Source: an uncultured Neomegalonema sp.
Lineage (GTDB): Bacteria; Pseudomonadota; Alphaproteobacteria; Rhodobacterales; Rhodobacteraceae
Direction of reading: 5' to 3'
DNA: 52,892 nt
Assembly (NCBI GenBank): GCA_937957975.1
Contig: CALFFK010000119.1
Location: 1-52,892, forward strand
The notes below the pieces were generated by a model that saw only the letters and a list, made by a program, of their open reading frames with translations, was not told where the DNA came from and ran no database searches. Positions 26,484 through 35,801 of this stretch are shown here, one piece after another. Positions within the stretch are counted from its first letter, which is position 1. Every line of letters starts with the position of its first letter. The position numbers and the translations under genes are program-made.

Positions 26484-28576
26484 GGCCGCCCCTTCCTTCG
26501 TTCAAGAACGAGATTTCGGTGTTCATCGACTGATAGTTCGAAATCAGCACTCACCAGCGTTGTGGTCTGTGGCTCGACAATAAGCGCCGGGCCTTTCAGG
26601 GTGTCACCGGGGTACAGGTCTGCGCGGAAGACAATTCCGGCTTCGATGAGATTGCCGGTTATGTCGCACTGGATCATGCGCGTTTCGCAGGGCTGAATGG
26701 ATCGTGCGAATGGCGTGTCGCTGATAGCTGAAAGGGGTTTGGCGGGTGTTGAAACCAACACTGACCAGTTCAGGATTTCGATGCTCATCCCCGGCACCGG
26801 GCGTGAGAATTGCGCGCTGTAGGCTATTTCGAATGCCTCGCGCAGTGCCACTTTATCACGTTCGGTAAGCGCATGGTCGGGCAGGGTGATTTCGATTTCG
26901 TGGCCCTGCCCGTGATAACGCATAAAAGCGGTTCGTTGGATTGACAACGCTGCCTCTGGCGCCCCGCTGCAGACGACGCTGGTTGCATCCGCCTCCATCG
27001 TATCGAACAGCGCATTGATAGCACCCGGATCGAGTTTATCGAGGCGGGTATAGCGGCTACGAACCAGCTCAAACGATATTGGTGCGTCGAGAAAGCCGAC
27101 CGCCGATCCGACTCCCGGTTCGGGTGGAATCAGGATGCGGCATATACCGGCCCGGCGCGCAACGCGCGTTGCGTGGAGTGGCCCGTTGCCGCCGAAGGCG
27201 ATCATCGTGCGCCCACCCAGTTCCTTGCCTGACTCGACTGCGTGCACCCGTCCGGCGCTTGCCATGCTTTCATCGACTATCTGGCTGACACCCTGCGCGG
27301 TTTTTGCAGCGGAAAGCCCAAGAGCCGTTCCAATCGAGCGGGTCAGTGCCATCTCGGCCGCCGGTTTGTCGATATGGAGCCGCCCTTCGGCAAATCTTTC
27401 AGGATCAATATATCCGAGCGTCACATCGGCATCCGTCACCGTGGCATCAACGCCGCCACGGGCAAAGGCGGCGGGTCCGGGTTCGGAACCCGCGCTTCGT
27501 GGGCCAACCGCGATCCGCCCCAATGAATCCACCGACGCGATAGAGCCACCTCCGGCCCCGATTTCGATCATTTCCACGACTGGAATCCGAACGGGCATTC
27601 CGCTGCCCTTGATGAACCGTGCGGCCCTCGCAATCTCGAAATTGCGCGAGGTTTGCGGGGCATAGTCATCAATCAGGCACAGTTTCGCTGTCGTCCCTCC
27701 GATGTCGAAGGACAATACACGATCAAGCCGGGTCCGCCTGGCGACGCGGGCCGCCAGGATGGCACCGCCGGACGGACCACTTTCGACCAGCCGGATCGGC
27801 AGACGCCGGGCGGTTTCCACCGTGGTCATGCCGCCGCCGGAAGTCATCATCAGGATCGGGCATCGCAATCCCTGCTCTGCGAATGTCTCGGAGAAACGGG
27901 CCAGATAGGTCGCCATCAATGGTTGAATATACGCATTCGCGACCGTAGTGCATAGCCGCTCGAACTCGCGCGCTTCCGGGCTGACATCAGAGGACAGCGA
28001 GACAAACAGATTTGGCCTGCGCGCGACGATCAGATCGCGCAATCGTTGCTCATGCACCGGGTTTGCATATGAGTGCAGCAGGCAAATCGCCGCCACTTCG
28101 GCTCCGGAATCATCCAGTTCAGCGACCAAGCGGTCGATGGCCATCTCATCCAGCGGCGTCAGGATTTCGCCGTGAACGCTCATTCGCTCTGGTATTGTAA
28201 AGCATCGTGAGCGGGGAACGATCAGGTCAGGCTTATCAATATTGATATCGTATTGGCTGTATCGTCGCTCATAGGCGATTTCGAGTATATCGCGGAATCC
28301 TTCGGTCGTGATACCGGCCACCACCGCGCCGCGCCGTTCAATCAATGCATTGGTCGCGAGAGTCGTGCCATGCACGAAGGCCGCGATTGCGCCGATTTCA
28401 ATCCCAAGTTGCTCCAGAACGATCCGGGTTCCGGCAAGTGCCCCTTCGGTCGGATTGGTCGGTGTGGTTGGAGTCTTGGCGGTTGCACAGACGATACCAT
28501 TACTATCTGCAACTGCGATGTCGGTGAATGTGCCGCCGATATCGACGGCCAGTCGGTACTGATTTTCTGAGGGCAT
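26480..28576 (-). CDS. hyuA: Hydantoinase A/oxoprolinase-type subunit
   Basis: The 698-residue ATP-binding subunit begins with LAVDIGGTFTDIAVAD (actin-like phosphate loop) and contains VHGTTLATNALIERRGA, the family hallmark, plus SFDIGGTTAKLCLI. It pairs with HyuB for ATP-dependent opening of N-methylhydantoin-like rings (established for the family). No N-carbamoyl amidase follows, which departs from the classical creatinine or hydantoin gene set. It is separated from the enolase genes upstream by 322 bp, the only real gap in the operon, so it may start its own transcript. Confidence 0.92.
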   Translation of the reverse strand: MPSENQYRLAVDIGGTFTDIAVADSNGIVCATAKTPTTPTNPTEGALAGTRIVLEQLGIEIGAIAAFVHGTTLATNALIERRGAVVAGITTEGFRDILEIAYERRYSQYDINIDKPDLIVPRSRCFTIPERMSVHGEILTPLDEMAIDRLVAELDDSGAEVAAICLLHSYANPVHEQRLRDLIVARRPNLFVSLSSDVSPEAREFERLCTTVANAYIQPLMATYLARFSETFAEQGLRCPILMMTSGGGMTTVETARRLPIRLVESGPSGGAILAARVARRTRLDRVLSFDIGGTTAKLCLIDDYAPQTSRNFEIARAARFIKGSGMPVRIPVVEMIEIGAGGGSIASVDSLGRIAVGPRSAGSEPGPAAFARGGVDATVTDADVTLGYIDPERFAEGRLHIDKPAAEMALTRSIGTALGLSAAKTAQGVSQIVDESMASAGRVHAVESGKELGGRTMIAFGGNGPLHATRVARRAGICRILIPPEPGVGSAVGFLDAPISFELVRSRYTRLDKLDPGAINALFDTMEADATSVVCSGAPEAALSIQRTAFMRYHGQGHEIEITLPDHALTERDKVALREAFEIAYSAQFSRPVPGMSIEILNWSVLVSTPAKPLSAISDTPFARSIQPCETRMIQCDITGNLIEAGIVFRADLYPGDTLKGPALIVEPQTTTLVSADFELSVDEHRNLVLERRKGRP

Positions 28577-28898
28577 GGGTCTATCTGAATGGCTGCGAAC
28601 AATCGGGTTCGGGCTATTTGCCCGCCATGCAGCCGTTCAGGTGACGAGATCACATCCTGTCGCCCGCCGTCCTGTCTGGCGGTTGCTGACTTGATGAATT
28701 GATGGCGTCTTGGGTTGTGTCATGTCCTACGGTTGTCCTGAGGATCGCGTTCTGTCAATCAGAAGGCTTTTTGCGAACATCCCTGTTCCTATTTTCAAAG
28801 ACCAATTGTGACCTGAATTCGCAGATCTTTGATTTCAGGGTTGCCTTGAGTGCAGGAACTGATGCCGGTGTCAAAATTGCCAAGGCTACTGCGTTGAC
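28577..28898 (-). other. 322-bp intergenic region inside the minus-strand operon
   Basis: No open frame here looks coding. A weak hairpin (CCGCC with GGCGG, 9-base loop) lies near 28660-28680. TTGACA-like hexamers occur on the minus strand but none has a good -10 box at the right distance. All other joints in this operon are 4-nt overlaps, so the gap may hold a promoter for the hydantoinase part, but I cannot point to it. Confidence 0.4.
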
Positions 28899-30002
28899 TC
28901 AGGTTGCCTCCCAAATCGGGTTTCCGAGGATGTCTGGATCGGGGGTGACGCCCAATCCTGAACCTTGAGGGGGCGCAATTCGACCGTTTTTACGCGTTGG
29001 GGCATCGGGGCATAGGCGCGGGGAAACGTAAGATGCCAGATCGCAGGTATTCAGTAATGATCCGTGTAGGGTGGAGGCGGCGAAGTGCAGGGATGCAGCC
29101 GTCACAATGTCGGAGCCCCATGTACATTCGGCACAGATTTCCGCACCTAAATGTACGGTCAGATCACGCGCCCGGCGCATGGCCGACAATCCCCCGAATT
29201 TCGAGAGTTTGAGTGCAACGGCGTCAAGGCATCCCAACTCATGGGCGCGCATCAGGGAAGCCAGATCAAATGCGCCTTCGTCGATCTTCATGGGTAGGCC
29301 GGTCGCTTGTCGCACAGCGGCGCAATCCTCCAGCGTCTTGCATGGCTGTTCCAGCATCACATCCAGATGCGCCACCGCCCGCCCGGTGCGCGTGGCGTGG
29401 AGGCGCGTGGCCCCACAGTTCCAGTCGCCGTAGACCAGCGGGCCGGGTCCGACTGCTTCGCGCACTTTTATCAGGCGTTCTGCATCGGCTTCCCAGTTGT
29501 TATCCGCGCCGAGTTTGACCTGAAACTGACGAATACCTGTGGCCTGTGCATCGATTGCGATGCGCGCCATTTCGTCCGCCGCGATGCAGGTGATTGAATG
29601 ATAGAGTGGCATATCGCGTCGGGTGCGCCCGCCCAACAATGTATAGAGCGGCAAGCCGGTCGCTTGTCCGTATAAATCCCACAAAGCCATATCCACGATG
29701 GATTTTGCATGGTTATGCCCCAGCAAAAATGCATCCAGCTTGCGCATGGAAGTATCAATACCAAACGGTGATATGCCCAAAATTTCCGGGGCCATTTCCG
29801 TGATGGCGCTTTGCACTCCGCCCGCAAAGGCGGGCAGGTAATGCGGGATTGGGCAGACTTCGCCCCATCCCTTCAATCCCGTATCTGTCTCCAGACACAG
29901 CACATGGGATGTGACCGTGGCGCAGGTCTTGCCCTCGGCCATGTAATAGGTCTCGTGGCTTGTCAGATCGACCGCCCACAGGGTGATGCGATTGACCTTC
30001 AT
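28899..30002 (-). CDS. Enolase-superfamily protein (MR/MLE type), paralogue 3
   Basis: The 367-residue protein has the two-domain enolase-superfamily form: an N-terminal capping domain ending in TGLKGWGEVCP, then the barrel with metal ligands in VYGDWNCG (Asp), MLEQPC (Glu) and KIDEGA (Asp/Glu), and the lysine of VALKLSKFGG. The second-strand motif is QVKLG, so the first lysine of the usual KxK is a glutamine. Such enzymes abstract a proton next to a carboxylate (racemases, epimerases, dehydratases). It is one of three tandem copies; its DWNCG ligand region differs most from the others. Confidence 0.88.
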   Translation of the reverse strand: MKVNRITLWAVDLTSHETYYMAEGKTCATVTSHVLCLETDTGLKGWGEVCPIPHYLPAFAGGVQSAITEMAPEILGISPFGIDTSMRKLDAFLLGHNHAKSIVDMALWDLYGQATGLPLYTLLGGRTRRDMPLYHSITCIAADEMARIAIDAQATGIRQFQVKLGADNNWEADAERLIKVREAVGPGPLVYGDWNCGATRLHATRTGRAVAHLDVMLEQPCKTLEDCAAVRQATGLPMKIDEGAFDLASLMRAHELGCLDAVALKLSKFGGLSAMRRARDLTVHLGAEICAECTWGSDIVTAASLHFAASTLHGSLLNTCDLASYVSPRLCPDAPTRKNGRIAPPQGSGLGVTPDPDILGNPIWEAT

Positions 30003-31105
30003 GGGTAGACGGCCACCGGGTCGCCCAATGTATCTTCGTCGGGATGCACGCCAAGGCCGGGGCTTTCGGGCAAATGCAGATGACCGTCAATATTGCGGGG
30101 GCCACGGCCACCGGCAATATCGACAGTCAGCATATCCTGACAGGCCCAGACTGCGTGGCAGTTCGCATCAGGTATGGTCGCAGCGAGGTGCAGCGCCTCG
30201 GTATCCGCCAAAACAGAACCGCCCGTTGCCATGACAAAGATGTCAATACCATGGGCCATAGCAACATCCCGCATCCGGGCGGCTTTTGTCAGGCCACCAA
30301 CGCGGTTCAGCTTGATCCCGAATACTTCGGCCAACCCGTCGCGGGCGATGCGGGTGGCGTCTTGCAGTGTCACAAGGCTCTCATCCACGCTAACGGGTGC
30401 GGCGTGTTTACCTGAGATGGCCGCGATGTCGTCCAATGTTTCGCAGGGCTGTTCGAACATCACGTTCAGATCTTCGGTCGCTGACATGACGCGGAGGGCT
30501 TGCTGCCGCGTCCAGCCCCGATTGACATCATAGAGTACGATCTCGCCGGGATGGCGGATGTCTTCGACATCGCGGATGCGGGCAATATCGCGCTCGACAT
30601 CGCCGCCGATCTTGACTGAATGCGCGACATAACCGCGTTGGCGATAGCGTTCGATGACTTCGCGGGTTTCTTCGACCGTCTTCGCCCCAACCGAGGAGGC
30701 AATTGGGCGCGGTGTGCGCGATCCACCGCCCATCAGGTCCGCAATGGGCAGGTTGGCGGCTTGCCCGGCGATGTCCCAGCAAGCCATGTCAATCGGACTT
30801 TTCGCATAGAGATGCCCCGGCAGGGCAAGGCCCATCGCGCGCTCCACATCCAGCACACGGCGAGGATCGAGGTCCATGATAAAGGGCGCCATCGTTTCGA
30901 TACCGGCTCGAATGCCTGGACCATGTGCCGGAACATAAGTATGGCCCCAGGGTGTGCCTTCGCCCCAGCCGGTTACTCCTGCATCCGTCTCGATCTTAAC
31001 CAGCGTCGCATCCAGCACTTCGAATTTCAGTCGTCCCCCAGAAAGCCAGTACGGATGTTCAAGCGGTAGATCGATTTGATAAACTGATATGCGGGTGATT
31101 TTCAT
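29999..31105 (-). CDS. Enolase-superfamily protein (MR/MLE type), paralogue 2
   Basis: A 368-residue member of the mandelate racemase/muconate lactonising group: TGWGEGTPWG in the capping domain, metal ligands in LYDVNRGW (Asp), MFEQPC (Glu) and SVDESL (Asp/Glu), and the catalytic lysine in GIKLNRVGG. The second-strand motif is SVKIG, keeping only the second lysine. The start is the ATG at 31105, because MKITRISVY is shared with paralogue 1; an upstream extension overlaps that gene. Both ends overlap neighbours by four bases. The N-terminal loops resemble proline-betaine or hydroxyproline-betaine epimerases, but this is only suggestive. Confidence 0.88.
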   Translation of the reverse strand: MKITRISVYQIDLPLEHPYWLSGGRLKFEVLDATLVKIETDAGVTGWGEGTPWGHTYVPAHGPGIRAGIETMAPFIMDLDPRRVLDVERAMGLALPGHLYAKSPIDMACWDIAGQAANLPIADLMGGGSRTPRPIASSVGAKTVEETREVIERYRQRGYVAHSVKIGGDVERDIARIRDVEDIRHPGEIVLYDVNRGWTRQQALRVMSATEDLNVMFEQPCETLDDIAAISGKHAAPVSVDESLVTLQDATRIARDGLAEVFGIKLNRVGGLTKAARMRDVAMAHGIDIFVMATGGSVLADTEALHLAATIPDANCHAVWACQDMLTVDIAGGRGPRNIDGHLHLPESPGLGVHPDEDTLGDPVAVYP

Positions 31106-32208
31106 AGGGTGTACTCCGCGACCGGAATGCCAAGGCTGTCGAAATCCGGTGTCACGCCGAGGCCGGGTGCGTCCGGTACATAAAGCTTGCCACCTTTGCT
31201 CCATGCCCCGCCAACACCTGTCGAACGCGTGTTGTAATTCATCAGGTCAGTCGTATTCTGAAGGTACTTGGGCGGTGTCGAAGCTGCGAAATGGGCGACT
31301 ACAGCGGTGGTAATCTCGCCACCCCAAGTGTCTTCGCTGACCACTGGGATGCGGTTTTCGATGAGAAAGTCCCGAACGCGGCGCGCTTTCGATAACCCAC
31401 CCAGGTTCGAAAGCTTCAGACAGCAGATTTCTGCGCCGCGATCCGCAACGATACGTTGAGCGGTTGCCATGCCCGTTACACATTCATCCAACTTCATTGG
31501 TTGTTGCGCCACGCGCCGGACTTGCTGGCATTCCTCATAAGTCCGGCAAGGCTGTTCGAGAATGTAATCGAGATTGTGCGTCGCCCGCGCTACCCGAATG
31601 GCATTATCAACACGCCAACCTTGATTGGCATCGGCCATCGCTTTTTCACCCGGTTCCAGCATGGCGACGCCTGCTTCAATACGGTCGATGTCACTGGCCC
31701 AATCGCTGCCAACTTTAATCTGGAATTGTCGATAACCATCCGCCCGATAGCGCCGCATCTCGGCTAATGTCTCGTCGGTCGCTTTTTGCGGCGCGACCCG
31801 GTACATCGGCACGCCATCGGTCAGTTTTCCGCCGAGCAACATCCAAACCGGTTGCTCGCAAGCCTTGCCAAGAATATCCCAACACGCCGCATCAAAAGGG
31901 GCTTTAGCATAACCATGCCCCTGAACGAGGTCATCCAGTAGCTGTTCTATCTTGCTGACCTGCCGAGGGTCTTCGCCAAGTAGGGTTGGTGCGACGAGAC
32001 GCGCCAGAGCTTCAACTCCCTCGGAATGCGCAACCATGTAGTTCTCGCCGCATGGGGTGAACTCACCGCATCCCTGCAATCCCGCATCAGTGTCAATCAC
32101 AACAACACTGGCTTTCGCTACTTCTATGGAATTGCCCGCACCCCACACATAAGCCCCGCCGACATAAGGCAGGTCAGTCTTATAAATGCGGATACGGGTG
32201 ATTTTCAT
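31102..32208 (-). CDS. Enolase-superfamily protein (MR/MLE type), paralogue 1
   Basis: The 368-residue protein has metal ligands D193 (MADANQGW), E218 (LEQPC) and D241 (KLDECV), a second-strand Q163-I-K165 in place of KxK, and K265 (CLKLSNLGG) as the opposite base. Two lysines on both faces would allow racemisation or epimerisation, while the loss of the first lysine of KxK changes the electrostatics of the site. Its reaction is unknown. It follows the MDR dehydrogenase with a 4-nt overlap and precedes paralogue 2 in the same way. Confidence 0.9.
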   Translation of the reverse strand: MKITRIRIYKTDLPYVGGAYVWGAGNSIEVAKASVVVIDTDAGLQGCGEFTPCGENYMVAHSEGVEALARLVAPTLLGEDPRQVSKIEQLLDDLVQGHGYAKAPFDAACWDILGKACEQPVWMLLGGKLTDGVPMYRVAPQKATDETLAEMRRYRADGYRQFQIKVGSDWASDIDRIEAGVAMLEPGEKAMADANQGWRVDNAIRVARATHNLDYILEQPCRTYEECQQVRRVAQQPMKLDECVTGMATAQRIVADRGAEICCLKLSNLGGLSKARRVRDFLIENRIPVVSEDTWGGEITTAVVAHFAASTPPKYLQNTTDLMNYNTRSTGVGGAWSKGGKLYVPDAPGLGVTPDFDSLGIPVAEYTL

Positions 32209-33287
32209 GGTATCACCACGATGTTGCCGGTGTGCTGTTTGGCGATGAATGCAGCTTGAGCTTCGCGAAGCTGATTCAGTGGATAGGACGCCGCAAGCGC
32301 GGGTTTTATCTCGCCCTGCTCAATGTAACGGACCAGATTGGTCATCACGTCGGGTGGAATAACGGTCGAACCTGTGAAGGTCAGATCGCGCAGGTAAAAG
32401 GTACGCAGGTCCAGCTCGACCATCGGCCCGGCTATAGCACCAGAACAGGTATAGCGCCCGCCGCGTTCAAGAATATCAATAAGTTGAGGCCAATAGGGAC
32501 CGCCGACTACATCGGCTACAACAGTTATCTTCTCGGTTCCCAGAGCCGCGCGCAGATTATCCGGTGTGCGGGGCAGGATCAGGTCTGGCCCCAGTGTCGC
32601 AACATCATCATGCTTTGCTTCGGATGCCATGGCGATCACCCGTGCTCCCCGTCGCTTGGCAAGTTGGACGAGCGCGCCTCCGACGCCCCCCGATGCACCC
32701 GGAACCAGAACGGTATCTTCTGCGGTCAGGGCTGCCCGCGTCAGCATTCCTTCGGCGGTGGAATAAGAGCAGGAGAATGTCGCCAATTCCGCATCCGTGA
32801 GGTCGGAATTGATCGCGACCGCATTGGAAGAAGGCGTTGTTGTAAACTCCGCAAAGCCGCCGTTGCGTTCGGAACCGAAGTAGCCTGTCTTGTTCATATC
32901 GCCCGGATCATCGGCATCACGCAGCCATCCATCTGTAATGACCCGCTCGCCAACCCGCGCTGGATCGACGCCAGTACCAACAGCCACGATCCTTCCACAG
33001 ACATCAGCGCCCTGAATACGTGGAAAGCTGATTGGGGCCGCGCCCCATGTCGGGTCGTCATCATTCACCGTTTCAAAAGCCCCGCCAGTCGTGGCTTCGG
33101 TCACGGCTTTGGAATACCAGCCGGAACGGGTGTTCACGTCCGTGTTGTTCAAACCACATGCTCCAACGTGGATGAGAACCTCTTCATGCGCTGGGCCCGG
33201 TCGTGGCCAATCTTCGTGAAAGACCATTTTGTCGAGGCCACCATGGCCCACCGTGACCATCGCTTTCATAGTCTTGGGCAGGGTCAT
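32205..33287 (-). CDS. MDR family zinc-independent oxidoreductase (quinone reductase-like)
   Basis: A 360-residue medium-chain dehydrogenase with the GroES-like domain (HVGACGLNNTDVNTR) and the NADPH-binding Rossmann motif GASGGVGGALVQLAKRRGARVIAMAS. The cysteines of the structural zinc site are missing, so it is nearer to quinone oxidoreductases and enoyl reductases than to zinc alcohol dehydrogenases. It probably reduces or oxidises an intermediate of the locus. Both ends overlap neighbours as ATGA. Confidence 0.88.
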   Translation of the reverse strand: MTLPKTMKAMVTVGHGGLDKMVFHEDWPRPGPAHEEVLIHVGACGLNNTDVNTRSGWYSKAVTEATTGGAFETVNDDDPTWGAAPISFPRIQGADVCGRIVAVGTGVDPARVGERVITDGWLRDADDPGDMNKTGYFGSERNGGFAEFTTTPSSNAVAINSDLTDAELATFSCSYSTAEGMLTRAALTAEDTVLVPGASGGVGGALVQLAKRRGARVIAMASEAKHDDVATLGPDLILPRTPDNLRAALGTEKITVVADVVGGPYWPQLIDILERGGRYTCSGAIAGPMVELDLRTFYLRDLTFTGSTVIPPDVMTNLVRYIEQGEIKPALAASYPLNQLREAQAAFIAKQHTGNIVVIP

Positions 33288-35731
33288 TGCATGTACTCTA
33301 CGTCTGTACGGGGGTTGAGGCTTTGGGGGTCATAGGCCGGTTCGCCCAGCACGAGTGCGGCGCGCGGCTGGCCGTGTATTATCACCTCCAGCACTTTGCC
33401 GGGTTCGGCAGCTTCTGGTTTTACATAAGCAAAAGCCAGAATCTTCCTGATTGTCGGCCCATAGACCACCGACGCTGTTGAACCGACCACACGCCCATTC
33501 ATCATCACGGCCTCGCCGCCATGGCCGTCTGTGTTGCCATCCGGTTCAATCTCAAGATAGGCGCAAACCCAGGGTAAATCAGTGTTGAGGGTTTTGTCGC
33601 GGCCCAGATAATCCTTGTCTGTTCGTGCAAATCGCAGCACATCGGCCTCGGTCAGTGTGACTTCATTGGTCAACTCGCCCGCGCCCTTGAAACCCTTTTC
33701 CATACGCATCACGTTCATGGCGAAGCTGCCATAATCAGTGATCCCATGGGCTTCACCCGCCGCCCACAAGGCGTTGTATACATCGACGCAAGCCGCATGG
33801 GGCATATGCAATTCCCACCCCAACTCACCCGCATAAGACATACGGAAGGCCCATACCGCATGACCGGCGACGGTGATTTCCTGAGCCGATAACCAGCGGA
33901 ACCCCGCATTTGATAGGTCTGCATCGGTACATGCCCCCAATACATCCCGCGCGCGGGGGCCATTAAGCGATAGCGCAGACCAATCGGAAGAGAGCGCGGT
34001 GATGGTGACGTTTTCGCTCTTGCGTTGTTGTTCGAGGTGATCGAGCAGGCGCTGTTCAAAAAACGCGGCGCAGACCAGGTAGAATTTGTCCTCCGCCATC
34101 CGCACGATTGTTGTTTCCAGCTCGATCCGACCCGCGCGGTTGAGCATATGGGTCAGAGTTATGGACCCAACCTTTTGTGGCATCCGGTTTGCTGTCAACC
34201 GATCCAGCAAGGCATAAGCGTCCGGTCCTTCAACGATTACTTTGGTGAAGGCGGTGACGTCCATGATGCCGACCGCCTCGCGGACTGCCTTCACCTCTGC
34301 GGCAACCATGTCATCGACCACGGTGCGCTTGAAGGAATAGTGGTCTTGTTGTTCTACGTCATCGCGGGCAAACCAGCGCGGGCGCTCGAAGCCGTAAACC
34401 TCCTCATAGACCGCACCTTTGGTTTTCAGCAGATCATAGATCGGGGAAGGTTTGATCGGCCTGCCTGCAAGGCGGTTGAAATGCGGGAACGGGATTTCAT
34501 GGCGCAGACAGTAATCCTCTTCGGCTTTGACCACCTGCCATTTCTTCGTCGCATAGCTGCCAAAACGACGGGGGTCGTACTCGCGCATTGAAATATTGGC
34601 GGCCCCATGCACTATCCAGCGGGCCAGTTCACGGGTCAGCCCCGGCCCCCATCCGATGCCAATTTGCGTGCCACAGCAGCACCAGTAATTACGAACACCG
34701 GGAGCCGGGCCAATCAACGGATTGCCGTCAGGGGGATGGCTGATTGCGCCATGCACTTCGCGTTGTATGCCAAGTTCAGCAAAAATCGGCATTCGCTTCA
34801 TGCTTTCTTCCAGCCACGGCATGACACGATCATAATCAGCATCAAACAGCCAATTTTCATATTCCCAAGGGCAGTGATCGTGCCAGACAGAGTTCGGATT
34901 TTCTTTTTCGTAAATCCCGATCAGGCCGCGCTTTTGCTCCATGCGGATATAACCTGAGACTTTCTTGTCATCACGAATAACGGGCAGTTCGCGGTCGAGT
35001 GCCTCAAATTCCGGAACAGGTTCGGTGACAAAATAATGATGGGTCATTGAGGTCATGGGCAGTTGTAGACCCGACCACTCCCCCATCTGCCGCGCATAAG
35101 TACCACCGGCATTGACGACATGCTCGCAGGTGATCGTACCCTTGTCAGTTTCGACGATCCATTCGCCGTTTGATGCTTGCGTGATGTTTGTTGCGCGGCA
35201 TTGGCGGATGATCTGCACACCCTTTTTCCGAGTGCCGGCCGCCATCGCCATCGTCACATTGGTCGGATCGACATGGCCGTCATCGGGCGTATGAAGCGCA
35301 CCAAGCACGCCATCAAGATTATAGAACGGATGTAACTCAGCGATCCGTTCTGGGCCAACGAGTTCGATGTTAAACCCAAGCGCGCGACCAACAGAGAGCG
35401 TGTGACGCAGCCAATCCATCTCGTCTTCGGTATAGGCCAACCGAAACGAGCCACAGCCATGCCATGTGACTGGCTGTCCCGTCTCGGCTTCAAGTCCGCC
35501 GGAATACAATCCGATATTGTAATCGACACATTTTCCAAGGCCGAAGCTGGATGTGGAATGGGTGATTTGCCCCGCTGCGTGCCATGTGCTGCCGCTGGTC
35601 AATTCGGCCTTCTCCAACAGCACGGTGTCATTTCCCCAGCCCTCATGCCCCAGATGATAGGCGAGGCCCACGCCCATTACGCCACCGCCGACAATGACGA
35701 TACGGGCTTGCGTTGGAAATTTGTTTGCCAC
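33284..35731 (-). CDS. Dimethylglycine dehydrogenase-like FAD/GcvT demethylase
   Basis: A large enzyme of about 815 residues with an N-terminal DAO-type FAD domain (VIVGGGVMGVGLAYHL), a middle FAO linker, and a C-terminal aminomethyltransferase (GcvT-like) domain that binds tetrahydrofolate. The histidine of STWHAAG, which carries covalent FAD in dimethylglycine dehydrogenase, is kept. It should remove an N-methyl group and pass the carbon to folate. The start is GTG: the one at 35731 has GAGG eight bases upstream, while GTG at 35740 is the longer option. It is the first gene of the minus-strand operon. Confidence 0.9.
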   Translation of the reverse strand: MANKFPTQARIVIVGGGVMGVGLAYHLGHEGWGNDTVLLEKAELTSGSTWHAAGQITHSTSSFGLGKCVDYNIGLYSGGLEAETGQPVTWHGCGSFRLAYTEDEMDWLRHTLSVGRALGFNIELVGPERIAELHPFYNLDGVLGALHTPDDGHVDPTNVTMAMAAGTRKKGVQIIRQCRATNITQASNGEWIVETDKGTITCEHVVNAGGTYARQMGEWSGLQLPMTSMTHHYFVTEPVPEFEALDRELPVIRDDKKVSGYIRMEQKRGLIGIYEKENPNSVWHDHCPWEYENWLFDADYDRVMPWLEESMKRMPIFAELGIQREVHGAISHPPDGNPLIGPAPGVRNYWCCCGTQIGIGWGPGLTRELARWIVHGAANISMREYDPRRFGSYATKKWQVVKAEEDYCLRHEIPFPHFNRLAGRPIKPSPIYDLLKTKGAVYEEVYGFERPRWFARDDVEQQDHYSFKRTVVDDMVAAEVKAVREAVGIMDVTAFTKVIVEGPDAYALLDRLTANRMPQKVGSITLTHMLNRAGRIELETTIVRMAEDKFYLVCAAFFEQRLLDHLEQQRKSENVTITALSSDWSALSLNGPRARDVLGACTDADLSNAGFRWLSAQEITVAGHAVWAFRMSYAGELGWELHMPHAACVDVYNALWAAGEAHGITDYGSFAMNVMRMEKGFKGAGELTNEVTLTEADVLRFARTDKDYLGRDKTLNTDLPWVCAYLEIEPDGNTDGHGGEAVMMNGRVVGSTASVVYGPTIRKILAFAYVKPEAAEPGKVLEVIIHGQPRAALVLGEPAYDPQSLNPRTDVEYMQ

Positions 35732-35770
35732 CCGGCACACCTCATTTTTTGGTTGGATTTCCTCTCGACA

Positions 35771-35799
35771 GGCTAATCAAACAAAAATACCATCGTCAA
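35771..35799 (-). promoter_or_regulatory. Candidate promoter of the minus-strand catabolic operon
   Basis: On the minus strand, TTGACG (35794-35799) is followed after 17 bp by TTAGCC (35771-35776). The -35 box and the spacing are good; the -10 box is weak. It lies in the 70-bp space between the FAD/GcvT gene and the RpiR regulator, where an RpiR operator would be expected. Confidence 0.4.
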
Positions 35800-35801
35800 T
35801 T

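Noticed and set aside
32232-33335. 367-codon open frame on the plus strand over the MDR gene
   Set aside because: The MDR gene on the opposite strand has a full Rossmann motif and 4-nt overlaps with both neighbours; the antisense frame has no recognisable domain.
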